Positions 27,116 to 34,553 of a stretch of DNA of 54,578 nucleotides are shown here, piece by piece; the stretch's first letter is position 1, and each line of letters begins with the position of its first letter. A model generated the notes under the pieces. It was not told where the DNA came from and did not search any database. It was given only the letters and a program-made list of their open reading frames with translations. Made by a program: the position numbers and the translations under genes. Source of the stretch: Fibrobacter sp. (GTDB taxonomy: Bacteria > Fibrobacterota > Fibrobacteria > Fibrobacterales > Fibrobacteraceae); NCBI GenBank assembly GCA_012523035.1, contig JAAYJH010000089.1:1-54578 (forward strand), written 5' to 3'.

Positions 27116-28095
27116 ATGAGAAATCCATAGAAGTTTATTCTGGAAAAGGTGGAGACGGTGCCTGCAGTTTTCGTCGTGAAAAATTTGTACCTCTTGGAGG
27201 TCCAGATGGTGGCGATGGCGGCAACGGTGCTAATGTCATACTCAAGGTCAATGAACAATTCACCACCCTTTTAGACATGGGGCGAAAGCATGTTTACAAA
27301 GCGACTCATGGAGCTCCTGGCGGGGCTTCGAATCGCACTGGAGCCTCGGCCAAAGACTTGATTATAGAAGTGCCTCGAGGCACTTTAGTCAAAGACAGCG
27401 AACAGCGTATATTAGCTGATTTGACCGAAGCCGGCCAAACTTGGTTAGCAGCAAAAGGCGGAAGAGGGGGCAAAGGAAACCAACATTTTGCCACACCTAC
27501 TAACCAAGCTCCACGAAAAACCATCCCTGGACGACCAGGAGAAAAGCGTTCATTACACTTAGAGCTTAAACTCATGGCCGACATTGGACTTGTAGGTTTT
27601 CCCAATGCAGGAAAATCCTCTCTAGTGCATAAAATCTCCAAAGCACGCCCCAAAGTTGCCGATTACCCTTTCACCACTCTTGAGCCAGTTTTAGGCATGG
27701 TGCAATTAGGAAACCGCAGTTTTGTGGTAGCAGATATTCCTGGTTTAATAGAAGGAGCAAGTCAAGGCAAAGGGCTTGGGCATCAATTCTTAAAACACAT
27801 CGAACGGACTCATTCCATTTTGTTTGTCATCGACGCTTTTCAAGAAAAGGCCTTTGAGCAGTTTTTGATCCTTAAAAAAGAATTAGAAGAGTTTCACCCT
27901 AAACTGGCAGAAAAACCATACCTCATTGCATTAAATAAAGCAGACTTGAATACAGAGAAAACACAAAGCATTTTTAAAAAACACAAAGAAAGTTTTATCT
28001 CTACCTCTGCAATTACAGGCGAAGGGTGTCAAGAACTCGTGATTGCTCTTGATAAATTACTGCCTGATCCTCAAAAACAAAGCAAAGGATGGTGA
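27106..28095 (+). CDS. obgE: GTPase Obg/CgtA
   Basis: A 329-residue Obg. The glycine-rich N-terminal Obg fold (about 1-157) is intact: YSGKGGDGACSFRREKFVPLGGPDGGDGG. The G domain has G1 GFPNAGKSS (near 165), switch I DYPFTT, G3 DIPGLIEGA, G4 NKAD, and G5 STSAITGEG. The C-terminal OCT domain of some homologues is absent, as in many species. It acts in 50S ribosome maturation and stress control. Confidence 0.96.
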   Translation: MFLDEKSIEVYSGKGGDGACSFRREKFVPLGGPDGGDGGNGANVILKVNEQFTTLLDMGRKHVYKATHGAPGGASNRTGASAKDLIIEVPRGTLVKDSEQRILADLTEAGQTWLAAKGGRGGKGNQHFATPTNQAPRKTIPGRPGEKRSLHLELKLMADIGLVGFPNAGKSSLVHKISKARPKVADYPFTTLEPVLGMVQLGNRSFVVADIPGLIEGASQGKGLGHQFLKHIERTHSILFVIDAFQEKAFEQFLILKKELEEFHPKLAEKPYLIALNKADLNTEKTQSIFKKHKESFISTSAITGEGCQELVIALDKLLPDPQKQSKGW

Positions 28096-28149
28096 TATTC
28101 ATTGACTACCACACCATAATTATATAAATATAAGGCAATGGGGTTTCTT

Positions 28150-28494
28150 ATGAACAATAAAACAAATATCACTAAAAAAATCATTGTCGATGAAATCGCG
28201 TCTAGAACAGGAGTGACGCAAGTAGATACCAAGCTCATTATTGAATCCTTTTTATCAACAGTCTCCAAAGCCATGATCGACGGCAACAACATCGAAATTC
28301 GAGGTTTTGGTCGATTCAAAGTAAAAGAAACCAAGGCTCGACAAGCCAGAAACCCAAAAACTGGAGAAAAAATGTTTGTAGAAGCAGGGATCAAGCCTGT
28401 ATTTGAACCCAGCAAAGAACTCCGCAACAGCTTGAATGACAGCCTCACCCACTCGATCCATCTGCAAAATAAAAGCGATGAAAAAAACAAATAA
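28150..28494 (+). CDS. HU/IHF-family DNA-binding protein
   Basis: A 114-residue nucleoid protein. The HU/IHF fold is seen as KKIIVDEIASRTGV, the IEIRGFGRFKVKETKARQARNPKTGE strand-and-arm region (with the Arg-Asn-Pro at the DNA-intercalating tip) and VFEPSKELRNSLN. A 17-residue polar tail follows, longer than standard HU. I chose the ATG at 28150 because GGGG lies 6 bases before it; the ATG at 28138 is an alternative. Overlaps smpB by 17 bases. Confidence 0.88.
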   Translation: MNNKTNITKKIIVDEIASRTGVTQVDTKLIIESFLSTVSKAMIDGNNIEIRGFGRFKVKETKARQARNPKTGEKMFVEAGIKPVFEPSKELRNSLNDSLTHSIHLQNKSDEKNK

Positions 28495-28951
28495 CTCACA
28501 AACTCCAAGCATTGTCAATCGAAAAGCCTCTCATTTGTATTTTATAGAAGAGCGTTTTGAAGTAGGGATCATGCTCATTGGATCCGAAATCAAATCCATT
28601 AGAAATGCAAAAGTAAACATCAGTGAAGCGTGGATAGACATTCCCTCTGGAAAAAACGAGCTTTGGCTAGTGGGTGCTCATATTGACGAATATCTATTTG
28701 CCAATCAATTCAATCACATCCCTGCAAGACGCAGAAAACTACTTGCCCACACTCATGAAATCCAAAAAATGAAAAAAGCCATCGAACTCAAAGGGAAAAC
28801 CATTATCCCTTTAAAGTTGTATTTCAAAAACAGGCGTGCCAAGCTAGAAATCGGAATTTGTCGAGGCAAAGACCAAAAAGACAAAAGACAGGATGTTCTA
28901 AAGCGAGAAGCCAATCTCGAAATGGCACGACAAATCAAAAAGCACCAATAA
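28478..28951 (+). CDS. smpB: SsrA-binding protein SmpB
   Basis: A 157-residue SmpB, the tmRNA partner in trans-translation. The OB-fold core shows IVNRKASHLYFIEERFEVGIMLIGSEIKSIR, then VSEAW-like ISEAWIDI, and a basic tail (GKDQKDKRQDVLKREANLEMARQIKK). I chose the ATG at 28478, giving the family length; a frame extension upstream to 28436 lies inside the HU gene. The tmRNA gene is often nearby, but I do not see it in this window. Confidence 0.94.
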   Translation: MKKTNNSQTPSIVNRKASHLYFIEERFEVGIMLIGSEIKSIRNAKVNISEAWIDIPSGKNELWLVGAHIDEYLFANQFNHIPARRRKLLAHTHEIQKMKKAIELKGKTIIPLKLYFKNRRAKLEIGICRGKDQKDKRQDVLKREANLEMARQIKKHQ

Positions 28952-28954
28952 ATC

Positions 28955-30091
28955 ATGCCTTTAGTTTATTTTTTTCTATTGTTTTTCTTTAGTCACCTAT
29001 CCTCTGCAGAAATAATGCAGAAAAATCAAAGGTGTTTTTTTAATATAGAAAGCTTTGCCAAACAAGAAAACTACAAAACAGATTACAATCCCTTTGAAAA
29101 AAAACTCACCATCAATAATGACAAAACTAAATGGATTTTTGTACTCGGGTTTCAATTTTTCTCAAAAAACAAACAAAATCATTCCATTAAAACACCTCTT
29201 TTCTTAGAAAACGATAAAATTTTTGCTCCTTGTGACGAAATCCTCCCTTATTTTGAAAAAGAAAGCTCTAAAAAATATTTCATAGACACTTTGAATCAGC
29301 AAATCACCTTTAAAAAGCCCCCTCCTTCGACCACTAAAATAGCCCCATTAAAACAAGAGAGAGCCGGCACTAGAGAGGTGAAAACCATAGTCATAGATCC
29401 CGGGCATGGCGGCAAAGACCCTGGAGCCCTCGGCAAAAAAAGCAAAGAAAAAGACATTGTTTTAAAAGTCGCCCTCCTTTTACAAAAAAAGCTAAAAAAA
29501 GAGGGGTTTAATGTAAAACTAACCCGAGACAAAGATGTTTTTGTCCAACTTGGAGAACGGGCCAATCTTGCAAATCAATGGGATGGAGACCTTTTCATTA
29601 GCTTACACTGCAATGCTGTAGATGGCGTGCAACGCCAGCGCATCACCGAAGGCTATCACTTTTATGTCTTAAGGGCACCAGAAAGTGAAGAAGACAAAGC
29701 CATCGCAAGGCGAGAAAATAAAGTGGCCACCCTCTATGGAGACGGGTCTGCAAAAGCAGAATTGAGCCCCATCGAATGGATTAAACTCGAAGCTCAACTC
29801 GAAAAATACAAACAAAGCAGTTACGACTATACCGAAGAACTCCTCAAAAGCTTCCAAGGGAATGGCAAGATAAAACAACTCGGAGGGGGCGTTGGTGGGG
29901 CTGGATTTATGGTATTAGTAGGTGCCTTAATGCCTGCGGTGCTCGTCGAATTGGGATTTATCACCCACCCCAAAGATGAGGCATACATGATCACTGCCGC
30001 GGGGCAAAACAAGCTTGCCGAGATGATAGCCAAATCCGTAATAGAATACAAAAAGAAAGTCCATCGCTACAGAAAAACTCTACAGCACTAA
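28955..30091 (+). CDS. N-acetylmuramoyl-L-alanine amidase (Amidase_3)
   Basis: A 378-residue exported cell-wall amidase. The signal peptide is the first ~20 residues. An N-terminal region of about 110 residues resembles the substrate/regulatory domain of AmiC types. The zinc amidase domain begins TIVIDPGHGGKDPGALG (near 146) with the first His, then ERANLANQ, LFISLHCNA, and the catalytic Glu in VLVELGFITH. It cuts the stem peptide from peptidoglycan. The last 20 codons plus downstream sequence are repeated at 32721-32822, beyond the GH8 gene. Confidence 0.92.
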   Translation: MPLVYFFLLFFFSHLSSAEIMQKNQRCFFNIESFAKQENYKTDYNPFEKKLTINNDKTKWIFVLGFQFFSKNKQNHSIKTPLFLENDKIFAPCDEILPYFEKESSKKYFIDTLNQQITFKKPPPSTTKIAPLKQERAGTREVKTIVIDPGHGGKDPGALGKKSKEKDIVLKVALLLQKKLKKEGFNVKLTRDKDVFVQLGERANLANQWDGDLFISLHCNAVDGVQRQRITEGYHFYVLRAPESEEDKAIARRENKVATLYGDGSAKAELSPIEWIKLEAQLEKYKQSSYDYTEELLKSFQGNGKIKQLGGGVGGAGFMVLVGALMPAVLVELGFITHPKDEAYMITAAGQNKLAEMIAKSVIEYKKKVHRYRKTLQH

Positions 30092-30130
30092 AAGTAAATA
30101 TATGAAGTTTCAGAAGCGCCTGGCTCCTCT
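30028..30130 (+). repeat. Upstream copy of ~102-bp duplication (amidase 3' end plus motif)
   Basis: Covers the last 20 codons of the amidase gene, its stop, and the 20-bp motif plus GGCTCCTCT. The partner is 32721-32822. By hand alignment about nine in ten bases agree, with one 2-base indel after the stop codon. Homology stops right after CTCCTCT on the right and near the Ala-Lys-Ser codons on the left. Confidence 0.9.
30102..30121 (+). repeat. Copy 2 of 20-bp intergenic motif
   Basis: Identical to 12310-12329. Its ATG opens a 27-codon frame (MKFQKRLAPLKVL...) that stops at 30185, about 300 bases before the GH8 start, so it is not coupled to that gene. Confidence 0.8.
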
Positions 30131-30185
30131 TAAAGTCTTACATATAAAACCAAAATTCACTCAAAAAAAACTTAAAACATTATAA

Positions 30186-30484
30186 AAATGGGAGCTACAA
30201 CCCAATAAAGCAATCCATATTATAGGAAAGAAAAACATTTTCAACTGTGAGTGCAATGTAAACAAGATCCATTTATTGTAAATAATCTCTTACAAAAGCC
30301 TATTGTTTTCTAAATATCTCGTTTTTTCGAAAAATTCGTGTTTTTATTACAATGCAACATTTTTATTACATTCAAAAACAAAACTATTTGTAGATAAGAT
30401 TTTATATTATCTATCACTGGTTGTAAACTAGTTCCATTTTTTAGGATGTGTATTGGGAAAGTCCATTATCAAAAAGGGAACACA
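30186..30484 (+). promoter_or_regulatory. GH8 upstream region with palindrome and tandem sites
   Basis: About 300 AT-rich bases before the GH8 start. It holds a 12-bp perfect palindrome TTTTTCGAAAAA (30323-30334) and two identical 11-mers TTTTTATTACA at 30341-30351 and 30360-30370, 19 bases apart (nearly two helical turns). They are candidate operator sites. Shine-Dalgarno-like AAGGGA sits before the start at 30485. No sure -35/-10 pair. Confidence 0.4.
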
Positions 30485-32629
30485 ATGATAAAAAGATTTC
30501 AAATCCTTCTTTTAACTGCAACGATAGCAGTCAGTTCAGCGATGGCCGCTCCACAATATCCATTTCCTCAAAACAGAGCAAATCCGTATGGCAATACGGT
30601 TAAATATGCCACTCCTCAAATGATCCAAGATCACTTTGAAAAATGGAAAAGCGCATGGTATCAAGATAAAGGCTCTGAAGCTTGGATCCTTGCCCCCGAT
30701 GGGACCTGTTCCACTGTTTCTGAGGCTATCGCATATGGTATGTTGATCATGGTGTATATGAGCTCCAATCAAAAAGATTATAAATCAGAGTTTGATAAAC
30801 TTTGGGCCACTTGGAAAAACAATTCTATGGGTGGAAACGGCGGTATGAACTGGCGTATCGGTTGCGATGGTGGTTCTGGATCTGCAACTGATGCCGATGT
30901 TGACGCCGCTCTTGCTCTCATCATGGCTTCCAAGCAATGGAATGACAACAAGTATCTTGAAGCAGCAAAGTCTCTTATTAGCTGGATGGCTACTAACGAC
31001 ATTGATGGCAATAATTCAGTAAAGCCAGGTAGCAATTGGAACGACTACTTCAATCCAAGCTATGGCACTCTCGCTAACTTTGAACTTTTTGCTAAGGTTT
31101 CTGGAGATAATAAATGGAACTCTGTCAAGACCAAGGCAGGCCAAGATCTTCTTGCCTGTCAAAATTCTAAAACGGGCCTTGTAACTGACTGGTGCGATTG
31201 GAACTCTCATCAACCAACTAAAAATTCTAAAGCAGCCGTTGGTCAAGACGACAACCCAGGCTTCTTTGACGATGCAGCTCGCACTCCATGGCGTATGGCT
31301 TGGGCTCATTATTGGTACAACAACAGTGACGCCAAAACATTTAATACTAAGATTCTCCCTTGGATGTACAACGAAACCAAGGGTACCGCAAGTAATATTA
31401 ATTCTGGTTACTATCCCGATGGGACTATTTCTTCCAAACGCGAAAAATTTGTTTCTTCTACCTTTTCTGGTGGTCTTGGTCTAGCTGCTGTTTCTGATGA
31501 AACCGAAACTGGCAAGAATTTCATAGCCACAGTCTATAAAACGCTTTCTAATATGACAAGTTGTGCTACAAGTAGTGGCTGCGGAAGCTCCATTCCTGGT
31601 GAAAAATATTATCCAGCCACTTTGAATATTCTCTATTTGCTCCTAATGACTGGCAATATGCCTAACCTTTACGACTTGAATGGTTTCACACAGTTCACTC
31701 CAGATCCAAGCCTAGCTCCTTCTGTTTCAGAAATTGATGGTCAACAAATGGAAAAAGGCGACACTACTGTTGGTGTTTCTGGATTCTGGAACTGGGGTGC
31801 TTATCACGATAAGTTCAATATTGGGACGATCATGATACCTGACTCTGGAACATCTCCACTTTATCTCAAAAATGGTGCCATCTATGCAGAAGCCAGCATG
31901 GAAATTGGTCCTGAACCTGAATGGACTCAAGAAGCGGCAGATGCAGGCACTCTTAAATACCCAACCGCTGGCATTGCCATGTCCTTCCTAAAAAGTGAAG
32001 AAGGAGTCAATTTAACAGCACTCGGCATTACCAAGGTGCGTGTGAATGCTAAGATCGAAGGTCCTATTCGCTTTGCTCTCCTTAACACAGCCACTGTAGA
32101 ACTTGGTGGAGAACCTGGTATGTATCTTAGCCCTAGTCCAGATTACAAGGACTATCTCATAGATCTAACTCCAGTTGGCAAGGGAACTAAAGATTTGGAA
32201 ATCCTATCTTGGGTCAACGAAAACACAGCACCTGAAGGGAGCGTTATATTAACCGTCGCTAAAGGAGTGAAATTTGAATTGAAAGACGCTAAAGGCGGAA
32301 TCGGCTCCTTCTCTATCAAGTCGATTGAATTCTTAAAAAATGACGGTTCTGTAGTGGATCCAGCTTTAATTACCGGAATCACTATTCCTGAACCAGTATC
32401 TACCCCCATCGCTTCGATGAATATTGCCAAGTTCCAAACCAGTGTCAACGGCACTCAGCTTCAGATTTTCAATGCCGTGTCTGGCTCTAACTTTGCTGTG
32501 TTTAATATGCAAGGCAAAGTCATAACTAAAGGCAAAATCGATGGCAGCGTTCAAAATGTAAATATGCCTAACAAAGGTCTATTCATGGTTCGGGTTGGAT
32601 CAGAAACTCGCATGATAAGCATCAAATAA
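30485..32629 (+). CDS. Secreted glycoside hydrolase family 8 enzyme with C-terminal sorting-type domain
   Basis: A 714-residue secreted GH8 protein, probably endoglucanase or xylanase. The signal peptide is MIKRFQ...SAMAA. The catalytic domain starts at YPFPQNRANPYGN; the likely proton donor is Glu80 in CSTVSEAIAYGM, and the second conserved acidic site is in SATDADVDAALAL (Asp136-140). It runs to about residue 400. Residues ~415-630 form a beta-rich module resembling a carbohydrate-binding domain. The last ~75 residues (FAVFNMQGKVITKG ... GLFMVRVGSETRMISIK) resemble C-terminal secretion/anchoring domains of Fibrobacter and type IX cargo. Start at 30485, not 30446, because the signal peptide begins there. 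Base use looks less AT-biased than its neighbours. It is flanked by direct repeats, which suggests acquisition. Confidence 0.92.
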   Translation: MIKRFQILLLTATIAVSSAMAAPQYPFPQNRANPYGNTVKYATPQMIQDHFEKWKSAWYQDKGSEAWILAPDGTCSTVSEAIAYGMLIMVYMSSNQKDYKSEFDKLWATWKNNSMGGNGGMNWRIGCDGGSGSATDADVDAALALIMASKQWNDNKYLEAAKSLISWMATNDIDGNNSVKPGSNWNDYFNPSYGTLANFELFAKVSGDNKWNSVKTKAGQDLLACQNSKTGLVTDWCDWNSHQPTKNSKAAVGQDDNPGFFDDAARTPWRMAWAHYWYNNSDAKTFNTKILPWMYNETKGTASNINSGYYPDGTISSKREKFVSSTFSGGLGLAAVSDETETGKNFIATVYKTLSNMTSCATSSGCGSSIPGEKYYPATLNILYLLLMTGNMPNLYDLNGFTQFTPDPSLAPSVSEIDGQQMEKGDTTVGVSGFWNWGAYHDKFNIGTIMIPDSGTSPLYLKNGAIYAEASMEIGPEPEWTQEAADAGTLKYPTAGIAMSFLKSEEGVNLTALGITKVRVNAKIEGPIRFALLNTATVELGGEPGMYLSPSPDYKDYLIDLTPVGKGTKDLEILSWVNENTAPEGSVILTVAKGVKFELKDAKGGIGSFSIKSIEFLKNDGSVVDPALITGITIPEPVSTPIASMNIAKFQTSVNGTQLQIFNAVSGSNFAVFNMQGKVITKGKIDGSVQNVNMPNKGLFMVRVGSETRMISIK

Positions 32630-32650
32630 TTTTAACAACTATCACTTTTC

Positions 32651-32677
32651 AGTCGCGGCATTGTCGCGACTTTTTTT
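32651..32677 (+). terminator. Rho-independent terminator of the GH8 gene
   Basis: AGTCGCG, loop GCATTGT, CGCGACT, then seven T. Strong GC stem, about 20 bases after the stop codon, so the GH8 gene is a single-gene transcript. Confidence 0.92.
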
Positions 32678-32720
32678 ATGCCCAAAATTCAAAAGAAATC
32701 AAAGTATCCATAAAAAGCAA

Positions 32721-32822
32721 AGCTAAATCCGTAGTCAACCACAAAAAGAAAGTACATCACTACAGAAAAACTCTACAGAACTAAGCAAATATATGAAGTT
32801 TCAGAAGCGCCTGGCTCCTCTC
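32721..32822 (+). repeat. Downstream copy of ~102-bp duplication (amidase 3' end remnant)
   Basis: Still reads in the amidase frame as AKSVVNHKKKVHHYRKTLQN then stop, against AKSVIEYKKKVHRYRKTLQH in the real gene, followed by the 20-bp motif and GGCTCCTCT. No amidase sequence is seen further upstream, so it is a detached gene end. Confidence 0.9.
32793..32812 (+). repeat. Copy 3 of 20-bp intergenic motif
   Basis: Identical to copies 1 and 2; its frame stops after ten codons (MKFQKRLAPL). It lies inside the downstream half of the ~102-bp duplication. Confidence 0.8.
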
Positions 32823-32842
32823 TAAATTTTTCAATACAAACT

Positions 32843-33124
32843 TTAATTTTTATTTTTAACACAGCGAACCGAGCGGCCTACTGATTTTTCTTTGACATAC
32901 TTGCTAATAGCTTTGTGTGCACTTTCAATGGCATAATAAAACGCAGTCTTCTCGTTGTAAGTTTCAGCTGTCCAAAAATGAGCCGAAATCCCTAGAGAAC
33001 TAAAAGAGTTTTCACGAAATCCAGCTGCTAGCGCCGAAAAACCAAATTCATTAAATGGATATAGAAGGTCTTTCCACAAATTCGAAGATTTTAACCTTAG
33101 ACCAACATCAAGATGTTTTTGTTT
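32843..33124 (-). pseudogene. Remnant of a Fibrobacter major paralogous domain protein
   Basis: The minus-strand frame ends in FGFSALAAGFRENSFSS...AHFWTAETYNE, then RSVRCVKNKN, the C-terminal half of the Fibrobacter succinogenes major paralogous domain (TIGR02145 type). Similarity continues upstream of the only start-like codon (TTG, 33079): VGLRLKSSNLW matches the domain's KLKS-x-W segment, up to a stop at 33125-33127. The N-terminal half, signal peptide and any start are missing. So this is a truncated gene, not an intact 78-residue protein. Family members are surface-associated and numerous in Fibrobacter. Confidence 0.75.
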
Positions 33125-33127
33125 TTA

Positions 33128-33476
33128 ATAAAACATCTATTCTGTACGAGCTAGAGAAAAAAGCATTGACACACATAGCAAAACTTCTTCATTCTGAAGA
33201 CCATAATAACACTATTTAATAGTTAGAGCCATAAGAAAGTCGCCATTGAAGTCACACCTCTTAAAAACTAAAGCTTCTTTGTTTTTAAAGCTCATTGTAC
33301 ACAAAAAAAAGAAGATTTAAATCTAAAAACAGAAAAGCAAAAGAAATCAATGTTTTTTATACTATTTTTTGATAGTGGTCCATTGAAGCTTCTAAAATGT
33401 TTTGTAGGATTTTAAGTTTTACTATTATTTTACGAGCTTTGTATATTCAATACTGTTAAACCACATAGGAGAAATC
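33128..33476. other. Decayed intergenic sequence
   Basis: About 350 AT-rich bases with only tiny frames in any direction. It is probably the continuation of the decayed region beginning at 32721. The right end must hold the promoter of the beta-barrel gene; TATATT near 33440 and AGGAG before 33477 are the only signals I see. Confidence 0.45.
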
Positions 33477-34499
33477 ATGAAATATTTCACAAAAAAAACA
33501 AGCTTTTGGCTAATGATTTTAGCACTATGCTTTAATGCATTTGCTTCTTCTGGTCTTAGCCTCACAGGAAACTTACAAAGTCAAGCCAAAAAAAATCTAA
33601 ATACAGAAAACCCCACTTTAGATGACTTTTGGATTCGTGCCAACTTAGGGGCTTCATATAAATCTGAGGCTCTAGATGCGGTCATCAGTATTCGTATGTT
33701 TGGCCCCACTTTTGGAAACACCATCGATTCCAAAAAATATGATAAAGTGATGGCTGATCTCTATTGGGCAAATTACAAATGGAATCTTCATGGACAAAAA
33801 ATTAATTTTAAACTGGGACATTGGAAAACCGATTGGAGCGAATCCGCTAACTTTGGAACTTATGTCGATGCTGATTTAAAAAAACGAGGTTTTTGGCTTA
33901 GAGACTACACTCACGACGCGATGGAAATCGGTTGGACTTATGCTTTTAGTCAACTCCATGTGATGCTGGCTACCACAAACACAAAATACTCCACTGGATA
34001 CCTTCGAATAGAAGAAACTTTAAAATTGAACTTTCCTCTAGAAATCAAAGCAGCATATCGCGTGAATGCTTTAGATGTGATGGAAAAATCGGCTGTACTC
34101 ACCCATCGTGTTGCTTCTAAGGTGTCTTACTCCATTTTGAGCGACCTAAAGGTATATGGTGAGCTAGCCTTTATCAAAACAGGGAAAAACTCCGAAGTCA
34201 CCGCTAGCAGTGTAGCGAATAATTTTGCTATAGCTCCAGAATACGAACAAGGCTCCTCTTTTTTACCATTTTATCTTGGAATAGATATCCCTTCTGCAAA
34301 ATTTCTCGACCATTTCTATTTAGAACTTGAATACATTAAAAACAGAAAAAAGCTCAACAAGGATAACGATGATTTAGCATATACCATCTCTGCAGTTAAA
34401 AGTTTTGGAAACTCTAAAGCTCAATTGAGTGTGTTTTCTGGCGATAAACTCAAAAGAAAGGATGTATCTTTAGCACTTCGATTGACTACAGGTTTTTAA
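33477..34499 (+). CDS. Putative outer-membrane beta-barrel protein
   Basis: A 340-residue exported protein. The signal peptide is about residues 1-24, ending NAFA-SS. The rest is alternating polar/hydrophobic strands with many aromatics at strand ends (YWANYKWNL, FKLGHWKTDW, FYLELEYIKNRK) and a C-terminal Phe (LRLTTGF), the usual BAM recognition end. This fits a porin-like barrel of about 16 strands, but I do not recognise a named family. AGGAG lies 6 bases before the start. It is a single gene with its own terminator. Confidence 0.75.
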   Translation: MKYFTKKTSFWLMILALCFNAFASSGLSLTGNLQSQAKKNLNTENPTLDDFWIRANLGASYKSEALDAVISIRMFGPTFGNTIDSKKYDKVMADLYWANYKWNLHGQKINFKLGHWKTDWSESANFGTYVDADLKKRGFWLRDYTHDAMEIGWTYAFSQLHVMLATTNTKYSTGYLRIEETLKLNFPLEIKAAYRVNALDVMEKSAVLTHRVASKVSYSILSDLKVYGELAFIKTGKNSEVTASSVANNFAIAPEYEQGSSFLPFYLGIDIPSAKFLDHFYLELEYIKNRKKLNKDNDDLAYTISAVKSFGNSKAQLSVFSGDKLKRKDVSLALRLTTGF

Positions 34500-34519
34500 T
34501 CTAAATGAAATCCTTTGAA

Positions 34520-34552
34520 CACTCCTAGCTAAAACTCTAGGAGTGTTTTTTT
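34520..34552 (+). terminator. Rho-independent terminator of the beta-barrel gene
   Basis: CACTCCTAG, loop CTAAAACT, CTAGGAGTG, then seven T. Nine perfect pairs. It ends 2 bases before the stop codon of the convergent glnN. Confidence 0.93.
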
Positions 34553-34553
34553 A

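Noticed and set aside
28436-28477. Upstream extension of smpB
   Set aside because: The added 14 residues lie inside the HU gene and exceed the family length; the ATG at 28478 gives a normal SmpB.
30446-30484. Upstream start of the GH8 gene
   Set aside because: It would put 13 polar residues before a clear signal peptide; the ATG at 30485 has AAGGGA before it.
28096-30484. Possible tmRNA gene near smpB
   Set aside because: I looked for a tRNA-Ala-like end and a tag frame around smpB and saw none.
33055-33219. Plus-strand frame of 54 codons (MDIEGLSTNSKIL...)
   Set aside because: It partly overlaps the paralogous-domain remnant on the other strand, has no ribosome binding site and matches no family I know.
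33213-33296. Minus-strand frame of 27 codons (MSFKNKEALVFKRCDF...)
   Set aside because: Lies in decayed sequence upstream of the remnant, too short to support, and no similarity recognised.
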